46,656 bases of DNA. Source: Rahnella perminowiae (GTDB lineage Bacteria > Pseudomonadota > Gammaproteobacteria > Enterobacterales > Enterobacteriaceae). The DNA lies in contig NZ_JAFMOS010000637.1 of NCBI RefSeq assembly GCF_019049755.1, forward strand, positions 1 to 46,656, given 5' to 3'. Below, piece by piece: positions 1-7,277 of the stretch. Every line of letters starts with the position of its first letter. Position 1 is the stretch's first letter. A program made the position numbers and the translations under genes. The notes under the pieces are model-generated. The model did not search any database. It was given only the letters and a program-made list of their open reading frames with translations, and was not told where the DNA came from.

Positions 1-96
1 TACCGATATTTTTAAACGACTACTCTCTACCCTTTTTTCACTTATGCCGCTATGCTGCTTTAAATTATTCTTAATCTGTCATCCTTAAGGCGACAT

Positions 97-876
97 ATGA
101 GAAAAAATATAAACTGGCTGTTTCTGAATACTTATCCCGGCCAGATCATGCTCCAGACATGGCTGACGTCTCAGGGCATTGAACGAAGCAGTTCGTCGAA
201 ATACGTAAAAGAAGGCTTACTCAAACGGCTGGATACAGGCGTCTATTGCCGCGCCGGCAAAGAACCTGGCTGGGTTGATGCCGTACATTGCCTGCAGACA
301 CAATGGAATAAACCGGTTCACGTTGCAGGATTAACCAGTCTGAACCTGCAGGGCAGCTCTCATTATCTTGAACTGAGCACAGCACGTATGTGGCTCAACC
401 TTCCACCGCGAGTCTATTTGCCGAAATGGTTGCAGCATGTGCCAGGCGTTAAGTGGTATTCCGCTGCTAATAATCGTCTGGAAAGCGCCGACAACGCATT
501 CCTGAAAGAGGTCACGGTCTCCTCACTGAAGATCACATGCAGCTCTGCCGAACTGGCGGCCTATGAAGTCGCCAATAATGTTCCAAAACTTATCGAGTTT
601 ACGCATGCGAACGAATTGTTTCAGGGGCTGATCAGCCTTAATCCGAAAAAGTTGCAGTTGATCCTTTCAGCAAGTGATGCGGTTAAAACCAATCGCGTAT
701 TTATGTTTCTTGCACAGAGAAATCAGCATAAGTGGTTTGAACGCCTTGACGTTACCCGGATCAAAATGGGCAACGGCGCACGGCAGATTGAAGCCGGTGG
801 CAGGCTGGATACCGACTATCAAATAACCGTTCCGGCCAGTCTGATAAGGAATATCAGGGAAGATGAACAATTCTGA
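97..876 (+). CDS. AbiEi-type antitoxin / transcriptional repressor
   Basis: This 259-residue protein is the likely antitoxin of a type IV (AbiE) toxin-antitoxin pair. In this family an N-terminal winged-helix domain represses the operon and a C-terminal domain counters the toxin. The N-terminus (about residues 15-60, with SQGIERSSSSKYVKEGLLKRL and a GVYCRAG turn) fits the AbiEi helix-turn-helix that begins many such proteins. The family is also recognised from its order, upstream of and overlapping an AbiEii nucleotidyltransferase. The ATG at 97 is preceded by AAGGCGAC. The stop overlaps the next start by 14 bases, so translation is probably coupled. I saw no clear promoter or repressor operator in bases 1-96. 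Function is inferred from family and context. Confidence 0.85.
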   Translation: MRKNINWLFLNTYPGQIMLQTWLTSQGIERSSSSKYVKEGLLKRLDTGVYCRAGKEPGWVDAVHCLQTQWNKPVHVAGLTSLNLQGSSHYLELSTARMWLNLPPRVYLPKWLQHVPGVKWYSAANNRLESADNAFLKEVTVSSLKITCSSAELAAYEVANNVPKLIEFTHANELFQGLISLNPKKLQLILSASDAVKTNRVFMFLAQRNQHKWFERLDVTRIKMGNGARQIEAGGRLDTDYQITVPASLIRNIREDEQF

Positions 877-1786
877 GTACTACAGAAATCAGGTCAGATT
901 ACTCGTTGAATGCCTGCCCTCAATCGAGCATGAAAAATGTTTTGCTCTGAAAGGCGGAACGGCGATAAATCTCTTTATTCGCAACTTTCCCCGCTTATCG
1001 GTTGATATCGATTTAGCGTACGTGCCCGTTCAGGACAGAAATTTGACGCTTGAAGAGATTTCTGGCGCGCTTCAACGAATAGTTCAAAGACTGAATATCG
1101 CCGGATTCCTGGCTCAGATGCAGGAAACCAACGGTCCGGATGCCCGCATTTTTGTCAGAAACAGAGAAGGTATAAATATCAAAATTGAGGTCAACCATGT
1201 CTGGCGGGGATTGCTTAATCCGCCCGAGCAACGTGACGTGCAGGACGATGTGGCTGACCAATTCGGATTTGCAGAAATCAGTGTGGTCTCGATGCCAGAT
1301 CTGTATGGCGGCAAGATTTGCGCAGCAATGGACCGGCAGCATCCGCGAGATTTATTTGATGTAAGACTTCTTCTGGAAGACAGCGGGATCACCAGAGAAA
1401 TCTATTACGGGTTCCTTGCTTATATGCTCGGACATACCCGCCCGATGGCAGAAATTCTGGATCCAAACTGGAAAGATCTCCGTCAGCCCTTTGAAAATGA
1501 ATTTGAAGGGATGACGACTGCCCCCGTAACACTTGAAGAATTAAATGGGGTACCCACTGCTTTAACGGCTGCTTTGAAGAAGCATTTCACGGCACAGGAT
1601 CATCGTTTTTTACTGTCATACGAACAGGGTCAACCAGACTGGTCCCTTTTCCCGCACGATCTTTCAGCCTTTCCGGCTATACGCTGGAAACAACAAAATC
1701 TTCTCAAACTAAAAGAACAAGATCGGGAGAAATGGGAACGGACGATTGAAAAACTCAGGGGAGTAGTAGACGGGTGGCTTGCTTAA
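863..1786 (+). CDS. AbiEii/AbiGii-family nucleotidyltransferase toxin
   Basis: This 307-residue protein is the likely toxin of the AbiE pair. The polymerase-beta-like nucleotidyltransferase core is visible near residues 30-55: LKGGTAINLF, then the metal-binding DIDL motif after RLSV. A third acidic position lies in NIKIEVNHVW. The later motif GGKICAAMDRQHPRDLFDV (about residues 150-170) is typical of the family and contains the conserved Lys, Arg and Asp. Family members stop growth by nucleotidyl transfer and can cause abortive phage infection; the target here is unknown. The length is close to usual and no key residue is missing, so the toxin looks intact. It starts inside the antitoxin gene after AGGGAAG. 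Confidence 0.88.
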   Translation: MNNSEYYRNQVRLLVECLPSIEHEKCFALKGGTAINLFIRNFPRLSVDIDLAYVPVQDRNLTLEEISGALQRIVQRLNIAGFLAQMQETNGPDARIFVRNREGINIKIEVNHVWRGLLNPPEQRDVQDDVADQFGFAEISVVSMPDLYGGKICAAMDRQHPRDLFDVRLLLEDSGITREIYYGFLAYMLGHTRPMAEILDPNWKDLRQPFENEFEGMTTAPVTLEELNGVPTALTAALKKHFTAQDHRFLLSYEQGQPDWSLFPHDLSAFPAIRWKQQNLLKLKEQDREKWERTIEKLRGVVDGWLA

Positions 1787-1801
1787 TCCCGGCGAAGCAA
1801 A

Positions 1802-1840
1802 GGCGATCGGGTTCTTATATCGATCGCCAAAAGATTTCTT
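1802..1840 (+). terminator. Intrinsic terminator after the AbiE pair
   Basis: A perfect 8-bp stem (GGCGATCG at 1802-1809 with CGATCGCC at 1821-1828) and an 11-base loop are followed by AAAAGATTTCTTTT. It lies 16 bases after the toxin stop. The tract after the stem is interrupted, so efficiency is uncertain. Confidence 0.6.
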
Positions 1841-1862
1841 TTAAATCAGCTAATGTTCCGGT

Positions 1863-2183
1863 TTACGCCTGCGTTTTATTTCTCACCAGCGCAATCCCCG
1901 CCTTCTCTGACAATTCAAACAGTGCCGGAAGCAGATGCGCCGAGGCTTTCAGATACGCGCTCACCTGCGATACGCCTTCCGGCGGCAACAGTTCGCTATT
2001 CTCCAGCCCTTCACTCAGGCACAGCAAACCGTGGCAAAGTCCTTCGGCGGATTCAGAAGCGACAGCGCCCAGATCGTAAAGCTGGGGATCGGTGAAATCG
2101 CTCAGATCCAGATCAGCAATCAGGGCGCGGAAAACGGTGAGGGAATTGTCGGGATGGTTGGTTTCGGTAATTGAATCGGTCAT
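1863..2183 (-). CDS. Small acidic protein of unknown function
   Basis: I do not recognise this 106-residue product. It is acidic and mostly helical in appearance, with leucine- and alanine-rich segments such as SESAEGLCHGLLCLSEGL in the middle and an amphipathic C-terminal stretch. There is no signal peptide, membrane segment or metal motif. I chose the ATG at 2183 (MTDSITE) over an upstream in-frame ATG at 2219 because the upstream extension runs into the structured leader. The Shine-Dalgarno match before 2183 is poor. The leader at 2219-2340 can form strong RNA structures only as a minus-strand transcript, which suggests post-transcriptional control. Its position beside an AbiE pair hints at accessory DNA. 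Confidence 0.6.
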   Translation of the reverse strand: MTDSITETNHPDNSLTVFRALIADLDLSDFTDPQLYDLGAVASESAEGLCHGLLCLSEGLENSELLPPEGVSQVSAYLKASAHLLPALFELSEKAGIALVRNKTQA

Positions 2184-2218
2184 TTTAAAGTCTCGAGTAA
2201 AGTATGTTTTGCCCCACA

Positions 2219-2340
2219 CGAGACGCTAACCTCGGGTGGTGGCTCAGACAGAGTTAGCGTTACCGGACTCGAAAACCGGCGCTTCTGAGAAGCCCCTGCC
2301 TGAACCACCATAATTTACAGGTGACTCAAAACCTGCGGCA
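2219..2340 (-). ncRNA. Structured leader RNA, possibly C4-antisense-like
   Basis: On the minus strand GGTGGTTCAGGCAG (2309-2296) can pair fully with CTGTCTGAGCCACC (2251-2238). Two of the 14 pairs are G-U, which exist only in the minus-strand RNA; a plus-strand RNA would have two mismatches. Between the arms lie two small hairpins, GCTTC/GAAGC and CCGG/CCGG. A second helix, CGCTAAC (2259-2253) with GTTAGCG (2230-2224), encloses the downstream arm, so the two helices either exclude each other or form a pseudoknot. The layout, with an upstream RNA segment complementary to sequence just before a small gene, resembles phage C4-type antisense control. That assignment is inference. Confidence 0.5.
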
Positions 2341-2509
2341 TTATGCCACAGTGCAATCGAGTAAATCTGATCCAGAACGCTAATTCTGACTACGGTTCTT
2401 CCGCAGCGAAACGACTATATTCCTGATATTTTCTGAATGAAACGGGCTGGATGGATTTACAGGGAGTTACTTTGAAATCTGGAAGATGTCTCGCAGGAAT
2501 GACGCCGTC

Positions 2510-2566
2510 CGGCTCCCTCCCCTGCGAAGGGGAGGAGCAAGAAAAACTCGCAACCTTCGCAGGGGC
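2510..2566. repeat. REP-like paired palindrome, copy 1
   Basis: The GC-rich palindrome CTCCCTCCCC TGCGA AGGGGAGGAG spans 2513-2537. It is followed by a spacer containing AAAAACTCG and then CCTTCGCAGGGG, which is inverted relative to the first arm. It sits immediately downstream of the last gene of the sugar operon. A second copy with the same spacer occurs at 11809-11878. Extragenic position, symmetry and recurrence fit a REP/BIME-type element, and it may also act as a transcription or mRNA-decay barrier. Confidence 0.65.
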
Positions 2567-2582
2567 AAAAGGCAACCCTGCT

Positions 2583-3515
2583 TCAAACCACCACAACCCC
2601 CATCCGCTCACGCGCTTCTTCATATGTCGGCATCGATGCCGCCGCGCCCGCCCTTTCCACGCAAACAGAGGCGTAAGCGGAGGCGAATTGCGCGGCGTCG
2701 GGGAGTGTGGCGCCGGCGGCGAGTTGTGAGGCCAGCGCACCGTTGAAGGCGTCGCCTGCACCGGTGGTATCGACCGGGGTCGCCGGGCAGGCCCGGATAA
2801 TCTGCGTTTCGCCGTTGACAGAAAGCAGCGCGCCCTGCGTGCCTAAGGTGATGATCAGCGCCCGGATCCCTTTATCGTGCAGCGCCTGCGCAGCGCGGCC
2901 GGCGGAAGGAAGATCATGTACGTCTATCCCCGTCAGCAGCGTACATTCCGTGGCATTCGGCGTGAGTAAATCCACCTGTGACAGCAGATGGTCAGACACC
3001 GGCTGAAACGGCGCAGGATTGAGGATAATGTAGGTGCCGTTATCCCTGGCGATACCGATCAGTTTTTCAATCGCAGACAGGTTGTTTTCGAGCTGCGTCA
3101 GCAGGATATCGGCGGCGGCGACAGCCGGACGGCACTGTTCAACCTCCTCGTCGGTAACCGTCAGGTTTGCACCCGGATCGACGGCAATCATGTTCTCAGC
3201 ATCGGCTCCCGCGACATAAATCAGTGCGTTACCGGTCGGGCATTCGCTGGTGGAAAATAACGTGACGGCATCAAAACCGGCACCGTCAAGGTGGCGGCGG
3301 GCAAACATGCCGAAATCATCGCGGCCGACTTTACCGATGTAATGTACCCGCGCACCGGCACGCAGCGCGGCGACGGCCTGGTTCGCGCCCTTGCCGCCCG
3401 CGCCCATCATGCTGTTGCGGGCGATCAGGGATTCTCCCGGTTTCGGGAAACGCGCCATGCCTGCGACAATATCGAGGTTGAAAGAACCAAATACGCATAC
3501 CTTGCCTTTGTTCAT
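2583..3515 (-). CDS. PfkB-family carbohydrate kinase (ribokinase-like)
   Basis: This 310-residue cytoplasmic sugar kinase shows the complete PfkB signature. An N-terminal sugar-binding segment (FGSFNLDIVAGMARFPKPGE) is followed by the glycine motif GAGGKGANQAVAALRAG near residue 40. The C-terminal motif DTTGAGDAFNGAL, near residue 245, carries the catalytic aspartate and anion hole. The ATG at 3515 is chosen because it follows CAGGAGAGAGGC and overlaps the preceding kinase stop as ATGA, a coupled arrangement. It is the last gene of the operon. Ribokinases phosphorylate D-ribose at O5; with an AlsE-like epimerase and a ROK kinase alongside, the real substrate may be another pentose or ketohexose. 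No symbol is given because the substrate cannot be read from sequence. Confidence 0.88.
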   Translation of the reverse strand: MNKGKVCVFGSFNLDIVAGMARFPKPGESLIARNSMMGAGGKGANQAVAALRAGARVHYIGKVGRDDFGMFARRHLDGAGFDAVTLFSTSECPTGNALIYVAGADAENMIAVDPGANLTVTDEEVEQCRPAVAAADILLTQLENNLSAIEKLIGIARDNGTYIILNPAPFQPVSDHLLSQVDLLTPNATECTLLTGIDVHDLPSAGRAAQALHDKGIRALIITLGTQGALLSVNGETQIIRACPATPVDTTGAGDAFNGALASQLAAGATLPDAAQFASAYASVCVERAGAAASMPTYEEARERMGVVVV

Positions 3516-4456
3516 GCCTCTCTCCTGAAGGATAATGTACCGGCGGCCAGAGCTGGCTGCGACGGAAAAACACGCTGTGCGGCTAAACACGCGCCACGGC
3601 AACCGGTTTCATCGGTGACGGCGCTGAAATGAATGGTGAGATCGTTAGCCGGAAACGGACTGCGTAAATGGCTGCGTAATTGCTGTTCCAGTTCAGCCAG
3701 CGGAAACTTTTTCATCGCCAGCACACCGCCACCCAGCACTAAATATTCGGGATCAAGAATGTTCATTTCGCTGGCCACCGTGCGTGCCAGCCGTGCCACA
3801 AATTCGGTTAAATCCACATGCCCGGCATGGCGCACAAACAGTTCGGCGAACGGCGTTTGTGGCGCGTGTTGCTGCGCCCAGCCTGTCAGCCAGTTGCCGG
3901 AGGTCAGTGTCTCAACGCAGCCGGTTTTACCGCACGGGCAGTCTAGTGAATTCTCTGCCAGAGGAATGTGCCCCAGTTCGCCTGCGCCGCCGTGTGCGCC
4001 GTGATAAAAATCACCGTTGATCCACAAACTGTTGCCAAGCCCAGTGCCAAGATACAGACCGACGGCAACATCCGGCAGTGTGTTGTGTTGCGTTAAATCC
4101 CACCACATCAGATGGTTAACGTCTTTGTCCATCGCCACCGGCAAATGTAACCTTTCCGAGAGCAGCGTCGCCACCGGCTGATTATCCAGCGCCGAAATGA
4201 ACGGCAGCGACAACACAGTTTGCCGGTCGCGGGACAATACGCCCGGCAGCCCGAGCATTACCTGTGCCACCTGGTGGTGCGGATCCTGCGCCTGCAAATA
4301 CGCTGTGATCAGCCTTTCCAGCCCCTGTAACGGATCGGACTGCCCTGCCCAGCTTTGGGTCGGCGTTTTGTGGTAGCCGCGAAAATTTTGCTGGCTGTCC
4401 ATCAGCATTAAACGGGTATTCGTTCCCCCGACATCAACTCCAAGAAAATGCGGCAT
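3512..4456 (-). CDS. alsK: ROK-family sugar kinase, AlsK-like
   Basis: This 314-residue kinase begins with the ROK/ASKHA phosphate loop (LGVDVGGTNTRLML). It carries GAGELGHIPL and the zinc-binding ROK motif CPCGKTGCVET near residue 175. The second phosphate motif LVLGGGVLAM lies near residue 250. It resembles E. coli AlsK (D-allose kinase) along its length, with shared stretches such as LGLPGVLSRDRQTVLSLPF, DKDVNH, GTGLGNSLWINGDFYHGAHG and GELGHIPL. It is followed by ribokinase with a 4-base overlap and preceded by the AlsE homologue 15 bases upstream, a pairing also seen in the als operon. A Shine-Dalgarno CAGGAG precedes 4456. Phosphorylation of allose or allulose at C6 is the expected role. 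Confidence 0.8.
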   Translation of the reverse strand: MPHFLGVDVGGTNTRLMLMDSQQNFRGYHKTPTQSWAGQSDPLQGLERLITAYLQAQDPHHQVAQVMLGLPGVLSRDRQTVLSLPFISALDNQPVATLLSERLHLPVAMDKDVNHLMWWDLTQHNTLPDVAVGLYLGTGLGNSLWINGDFYHGAHGGAGELGHIPLAENSLDCPCGKTGCVETLTSGNWLTGWAQQHAPQTPFAELFVRHAGHVDLTEFVARLARTVASEMNILDPEYLVLGGGVLAMKKFPLAELEQQLRSHLRSPFPANDLTIHFSAVTDETGCRGACLAAQRVFPSQPALAAGTLSFRREA

Positions 4457-4471
4457 ACGGCTCTCCTGCCC

Positions 4472-5152
4472 TCAGGCTGCGTGACGCGCCTGACGCATCT
4501 GATCGAGCATTTTGTCCCAGGCAACATCCAGATCGCTGTCCAGCGTGAACAGGCCGGAACTGCCGACGATCAGCACTTCCGCGCCTGCGCCCATCAGATC
4601 CTGATAGGTCCGCAGGTTGCAGGAGCCATCAATTTCGATCAGATAGCGGTAGCCTTTTTGCTGTTTGAGATCCCGCAGCTGCGCGATCTTCCCGAGCATT
4701 TCAGGGATGAACGGCTGACCGGCATAACCCGGATCCACGGTCATCACGGTAATTTTATCCAGCAGATGAATGTAGTGCTGGATGTACTCCACCGGCGTCG
4801 CCGGGTTGAGTACTACACCCACTTTTTTACCCAGCGAGCGGATCTGACTGATGATGCGGAATGCGTCGCGGTTAATGGTTTCGGCGTGCGGACAGATAAA
4901 ATCGGCACCGGCTTTGGCGATGGGTTCGATAAAGTCAGCCGGATTTTCTACCATCATATGCACGTCCAGAATCAGCGGCGTATGCGGACGGATTTGCTCA
5001 ATAAAGAACGGCGACAGCGTGATGTTTTTAACGTAATGACCGTCCATGATGTCGATATGCAACATGTCAGCGCGGCGGTTCAGCACCTCAAGCTGTTGTT
5101 TAATGTCGATCAGGCTCATGCACATCAGCGACGGAGAAATTTTGTATTCCAT
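4472..5152 (-). CDS. alsE: D-allulose-6-phosphate 3-epimerase, AlsE-like
   Basis: This 226-residue TIM-barrel enzyme belongs to the ribulose-phosphate 3-epimerase superfamily and matches AlsE rather than Rpe. It has KISPSLMCM at the start, ADMLHIDIMDGHYV with the metal-binding His and catalytic Asp, and LDVHMMV. The distinctive KITVMTVDPGYAGQPFIPEML follows, then IEIDGSCN and a final VGSSGLF phosphate loop. The enzyme interconverts D-allulose-6-phosphate and D-fructose-6-phosphate. That places the operon's output in glycolysis. It follows the permease gene by 38 bases, with TAGGAAAACACC before the ATG. No allose-6-phosphate isomerase (RpiB/AlsI) is in the window, so either that step is elsewhere or the imported sugar is already a ketose. 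Confidence 0.88.
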   Translation of the reverse strand: MEYKISPSLMCMSLIDIKQQLEVLNRRADMLHIDIMDGHYVKNITLSPFFIEQIRPHTPLILDVHMMVENPADFIEPIAKAGADFICPHAETINRDAFRIISQIRSLGKKVGVVLNPATPVEYIQHYIHLLDKITVMTVDPGYAGQPFIPEMLGKIAQLRDLKQQKGYRYLIEIDGSCNLRTYQDLMGAGAEVLIVGSSGLFTLDSDLDVAWDKMLDQMRQARHAA

Positions 5153-5190
5153 GGTGTTTTCCTAAGTCAGAGGCAATGTAAAAAGAGTCG

Positions 5191-6276
5191 TTAAGGTTGA
5201 GCCGCCCGCGCTTTGGCAGCGCTCATTCGCCCCGCCCTTTTTTGCAGATAACGGCTGCGGAAGAATTTCAGCGCCAGCACCACAATCAATACCGCGCCCC
5301 ACATCGCCAGGCTGAAATGCGGGCTGACATTCATCAGGTTCAGGCCGGTGGAAATCACCTGCAGGACAATCAGCGAAAGCACGACGCCCGCCACTTTACC
5401 GAAACCACCGTTCGGATCCGTGCCGCCGAGAATAATGGCGAGCACCGTCAGCAGCAGGTATGAATCGCCGTAGCCCATGCGCGCCGAGTTGAAACGCGCC
5501 ATCATAATCAGCCCGGCAATCACACATAACATGCTGGAAATGACATAGATGGCGATCAGCACACGGTGCGTATTCACGCCGCTGAAATGAGTGGCGTTGA
5601 TGTTGCTGCCACTCATGTAGATGTATTTGCCGAGACGGGTGCGTTCTAAAAACACCGCGATTAACACCGCCGTCAGCAGGAAAATAATCAGCGGAACGGG
5701 CACACCGAGCAGGGTTTCCGCCCCGATAAAGCGCACGATATCCGGCATACCACTGATCGCCGCACCGCGTGAAAGATAGATACCGACACCATTGACCATG
5801 GTCATGGTCGCCAGCGTCACCAGAATCGGATGCGCACCGACATATGCCACCAGCGCACCGGTCAGCATGCCAATCACCAGCGCCAGAATCATCGCGCCAA
5901 CCAGCGCCACGGTCAGCCAGACCGCCTGCATGGCCATACTGGCATCAGGCGGCAGCCAGGTCAGAAACACCCACGCCATCAGTAAACTGGTCAGGTTAGC
6001 AGTGGCAATAATGCACAGGTTAAGGCCGCCGCTGAGGATCGGGATAAACATCGCCAGCGTCAGTAAGCCGAGTTCCGGAAGCTGGAAGGCGACACTCATA
6101 AAGGTGGCATCACTGAAGAATCGCCCCGGCATCGCCAGGCTGAAGCCGATGATCACCACCAGCAATAACAGCGATAATCCGAGCGTGGTGTTATCGATTT
6201 TTATGGCAGCCATTTTCAGACGAGGCCGCGCATCGGGCTTCGCTTTAAGACTCACATTTCTGCTTTTTGCGAACAT
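5191..6276 (-). CDS. Sugar ABC transporter permease (RbsC/AlsC family), second permease
   Basis: This 361-residue integral membrane protein of the BPD_transp_2 family has about eight to ten hydrophobic segments, starting near residue 30. It carries family motifs: the GGLNLCIIATANLTSL region, the cytoplasmic loop with RTRLGKYIYMSGSNINATHFSGVNTHR, and AIILGGTDPNGGFGKVAG near the end. The first 25 residues are basic and cytoplasmic. CTGAGGAAAACC precedes the ATG at 6276. It is a distinct gene from the neighbouring permease and the two probably form a heterodimer, as in LsrCD; E. coli als and rbs use a single permease. It imports the operon's sugar across the inner membrane. Confidence 0.9.
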   Translation of the reverse strand: MFAKSRNVSLKAKPDARPRLKMAAIKIDNTTLGLSLLLLVVIIGFSLAMPGRFFSDATFMSVAFQLPELGLLTLAMFIPILSGGLNLCIIATANLTSLLMAWVFLTWLPPDASMAMQAVWLTVALVGAMILALVIGMLTGALVAYVGAHPILVTLATMTMVNGVGIYLSRGAAISGMPDIVRFIGAETLLGVPVPLIIFLLTAVLIAVFLERTRLGKYIYMSGSNINATHFSGVNTHRVLIAIYVISSMLCVIAGLIMMARFNSARMGYGDSYLLLTVLAIILGGTDPNGGFGKVAGVVLSLIVLQVISTGLNLMNVSPHFSLAMWGAVLIVVLALKFFRSRYLQKRAGRMSAAKARAAQP

Positions 6277-6287
6277 AGCGGTTTTCC

Positions 6288-7277
6288 TCAGGCGAAGCCG
6301 ACTTCGGTTTCTTTGCGTTTCTTATAATGGGTGACGGTGATGGCTGCGACGATCACCACGCCGATGACGATGTTCATGAAGTAACTGGAAACACCAATCA
6401 GGTTGAGGCCGTTTTTCAGCACGCCGATCAGGAACACGCCCATCAATGTGCCGACCACGCTGCCTTTGCCGCCGTTAAGACTGGCCCCCCCGAGCACCGC
6501 CGCCGCCAGCACATCCAGCTCGCCGCCGACCAGCGCATTCGGTACCACTTCACCGACGCGATAGACCTGCACCAGCCCGCCAATCGCCGCCATGGCGCCG
6601 AGATAGCCATAGGCAAACAAATGCAGTAAACCGACACGGATGCCAATACGGCGCGCCGATTCCTGGTCGCCACCGACGGCAAACAACTGGCGTCCGAGAT
6701 GGGTTTTATTGAGCAGCACCCAGCTCAGTGCGGCAACCGCCAGCATCACCACGACGGGCAACCCAATCTGATAATGCTGCTCACCCACGCTGAACGGCAG
6801 CACGCGGATCGGCGTGGTCAGCCAGTCCGGCAGGTCGTACAAGCTGGTGCCGTTGGTCAGCCACATCAGCATGCCGAACAGCAGCGACTGCATACTGATG
6901 GTGACGATGATTGACACGATGCGCAGGCAGTAGATCAGAATGGCGTTGATCATCCCGAGCACAGTACCGATGGCGATAGCCAGCAAAATGCTGCCGGCCG
7001 GGCTGCTCAGACCGTAATGGATCGCCAGCGTGGCGATAGCGTACTGCACCACGGAGGCGACGGCGGCAAACGAAATATCGATACCGCCCGTCACCAGTAC
7101 CACAAACAGACCGAGGGCAAAAATACCACTGACAGCGTAGCTTTCGGTCAGATCCAGCAGGTTCTGTAACGTCAGAAACTGAGGGGTCAGTAAGGAAAAA
7201 GTGACAATAACCGCCAGCAGCACCCAGGCTAAATAGCCTTCGTTGCCGGACGGACGTAACCGGCTGAGCTTAAGCAT
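6288..7277 (-). CDS. Sugar ABC transporter permease (RbsC/LsrC family), first permease
   Basis: This 329-residue inner-membrane permease shows the family's GGIDISFAAVASVVQYAIA motif near residue 65. It has the coupling loop HLGRQLFAVGGDQESARRIGI near residue 200 and AAAVLGGASLNGGKGSVVGTLMG near residue 255. I chose the ATG at 7277 because it follows GGAGG at good spacing. A TTG fifteen bases earlier is in frame but would place the Shine-Dalgarno sequence inside the gene. The start overlaps the end of the ATPase gene by 8 bases (ATGCTTAA), so the two are coupled. It should pair with the other permease and the double ATPase. Confidence 0.9.
   Translation of the reverse strand: MLKLSRLRPSGNEGYLAWVLLAVIVTFSLLTPQFLTLQNLLDLTESYAVSGIFALGLFVVLVTGGIDISFAAVASVVQYAIATLAIHYGLSSPAGSILLAIAIGTVLGMINAILIYCLRIVSIIVTISMQSLLFGMLMWLTNGTSLYDLPDWLTTPIRVLPFSVGEQHYQIGLPVVVMLAVAALSWVLLNKTHLGRQLFAVGGDQESARRIGIRVGLLHLFAYGYLGAMAAIGGLVQVYRVGEVVPNALVGGELDVLAAAVLGGASLNGGKGSVVGTLMGVFLIGVLKNGLNLIGVSSYFMNIVIGVVIVAAITVTHYKKRKETEVGFA

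Noticed and set aside
1774-2095. Plus-strand frames opposite the small unknown gene
   Set aside because: They run through the AbiE terminator hairpin, lack ribosome sites and have shadow-like composition.
2262-2278. tRNA-like T-arm (CCGGTTTTCGAGTCCGG, minus strand)
   Set aside because: No acceptor stem, anticodon arm or CCA context; it is better explained as a hairpin within the structured leader.
2390-2761. Open frames around the palindromic repeat downstream of ribokinase
   Set aside because: Proline/arginine-rich translations produced by the GC-rich repeat and the antisense of ribokinase.
4448-5194. Open frame opposite alsE
   Set aside because: Complement of a well-supported epimerase with complete motifs; no ribosome site and no family features.
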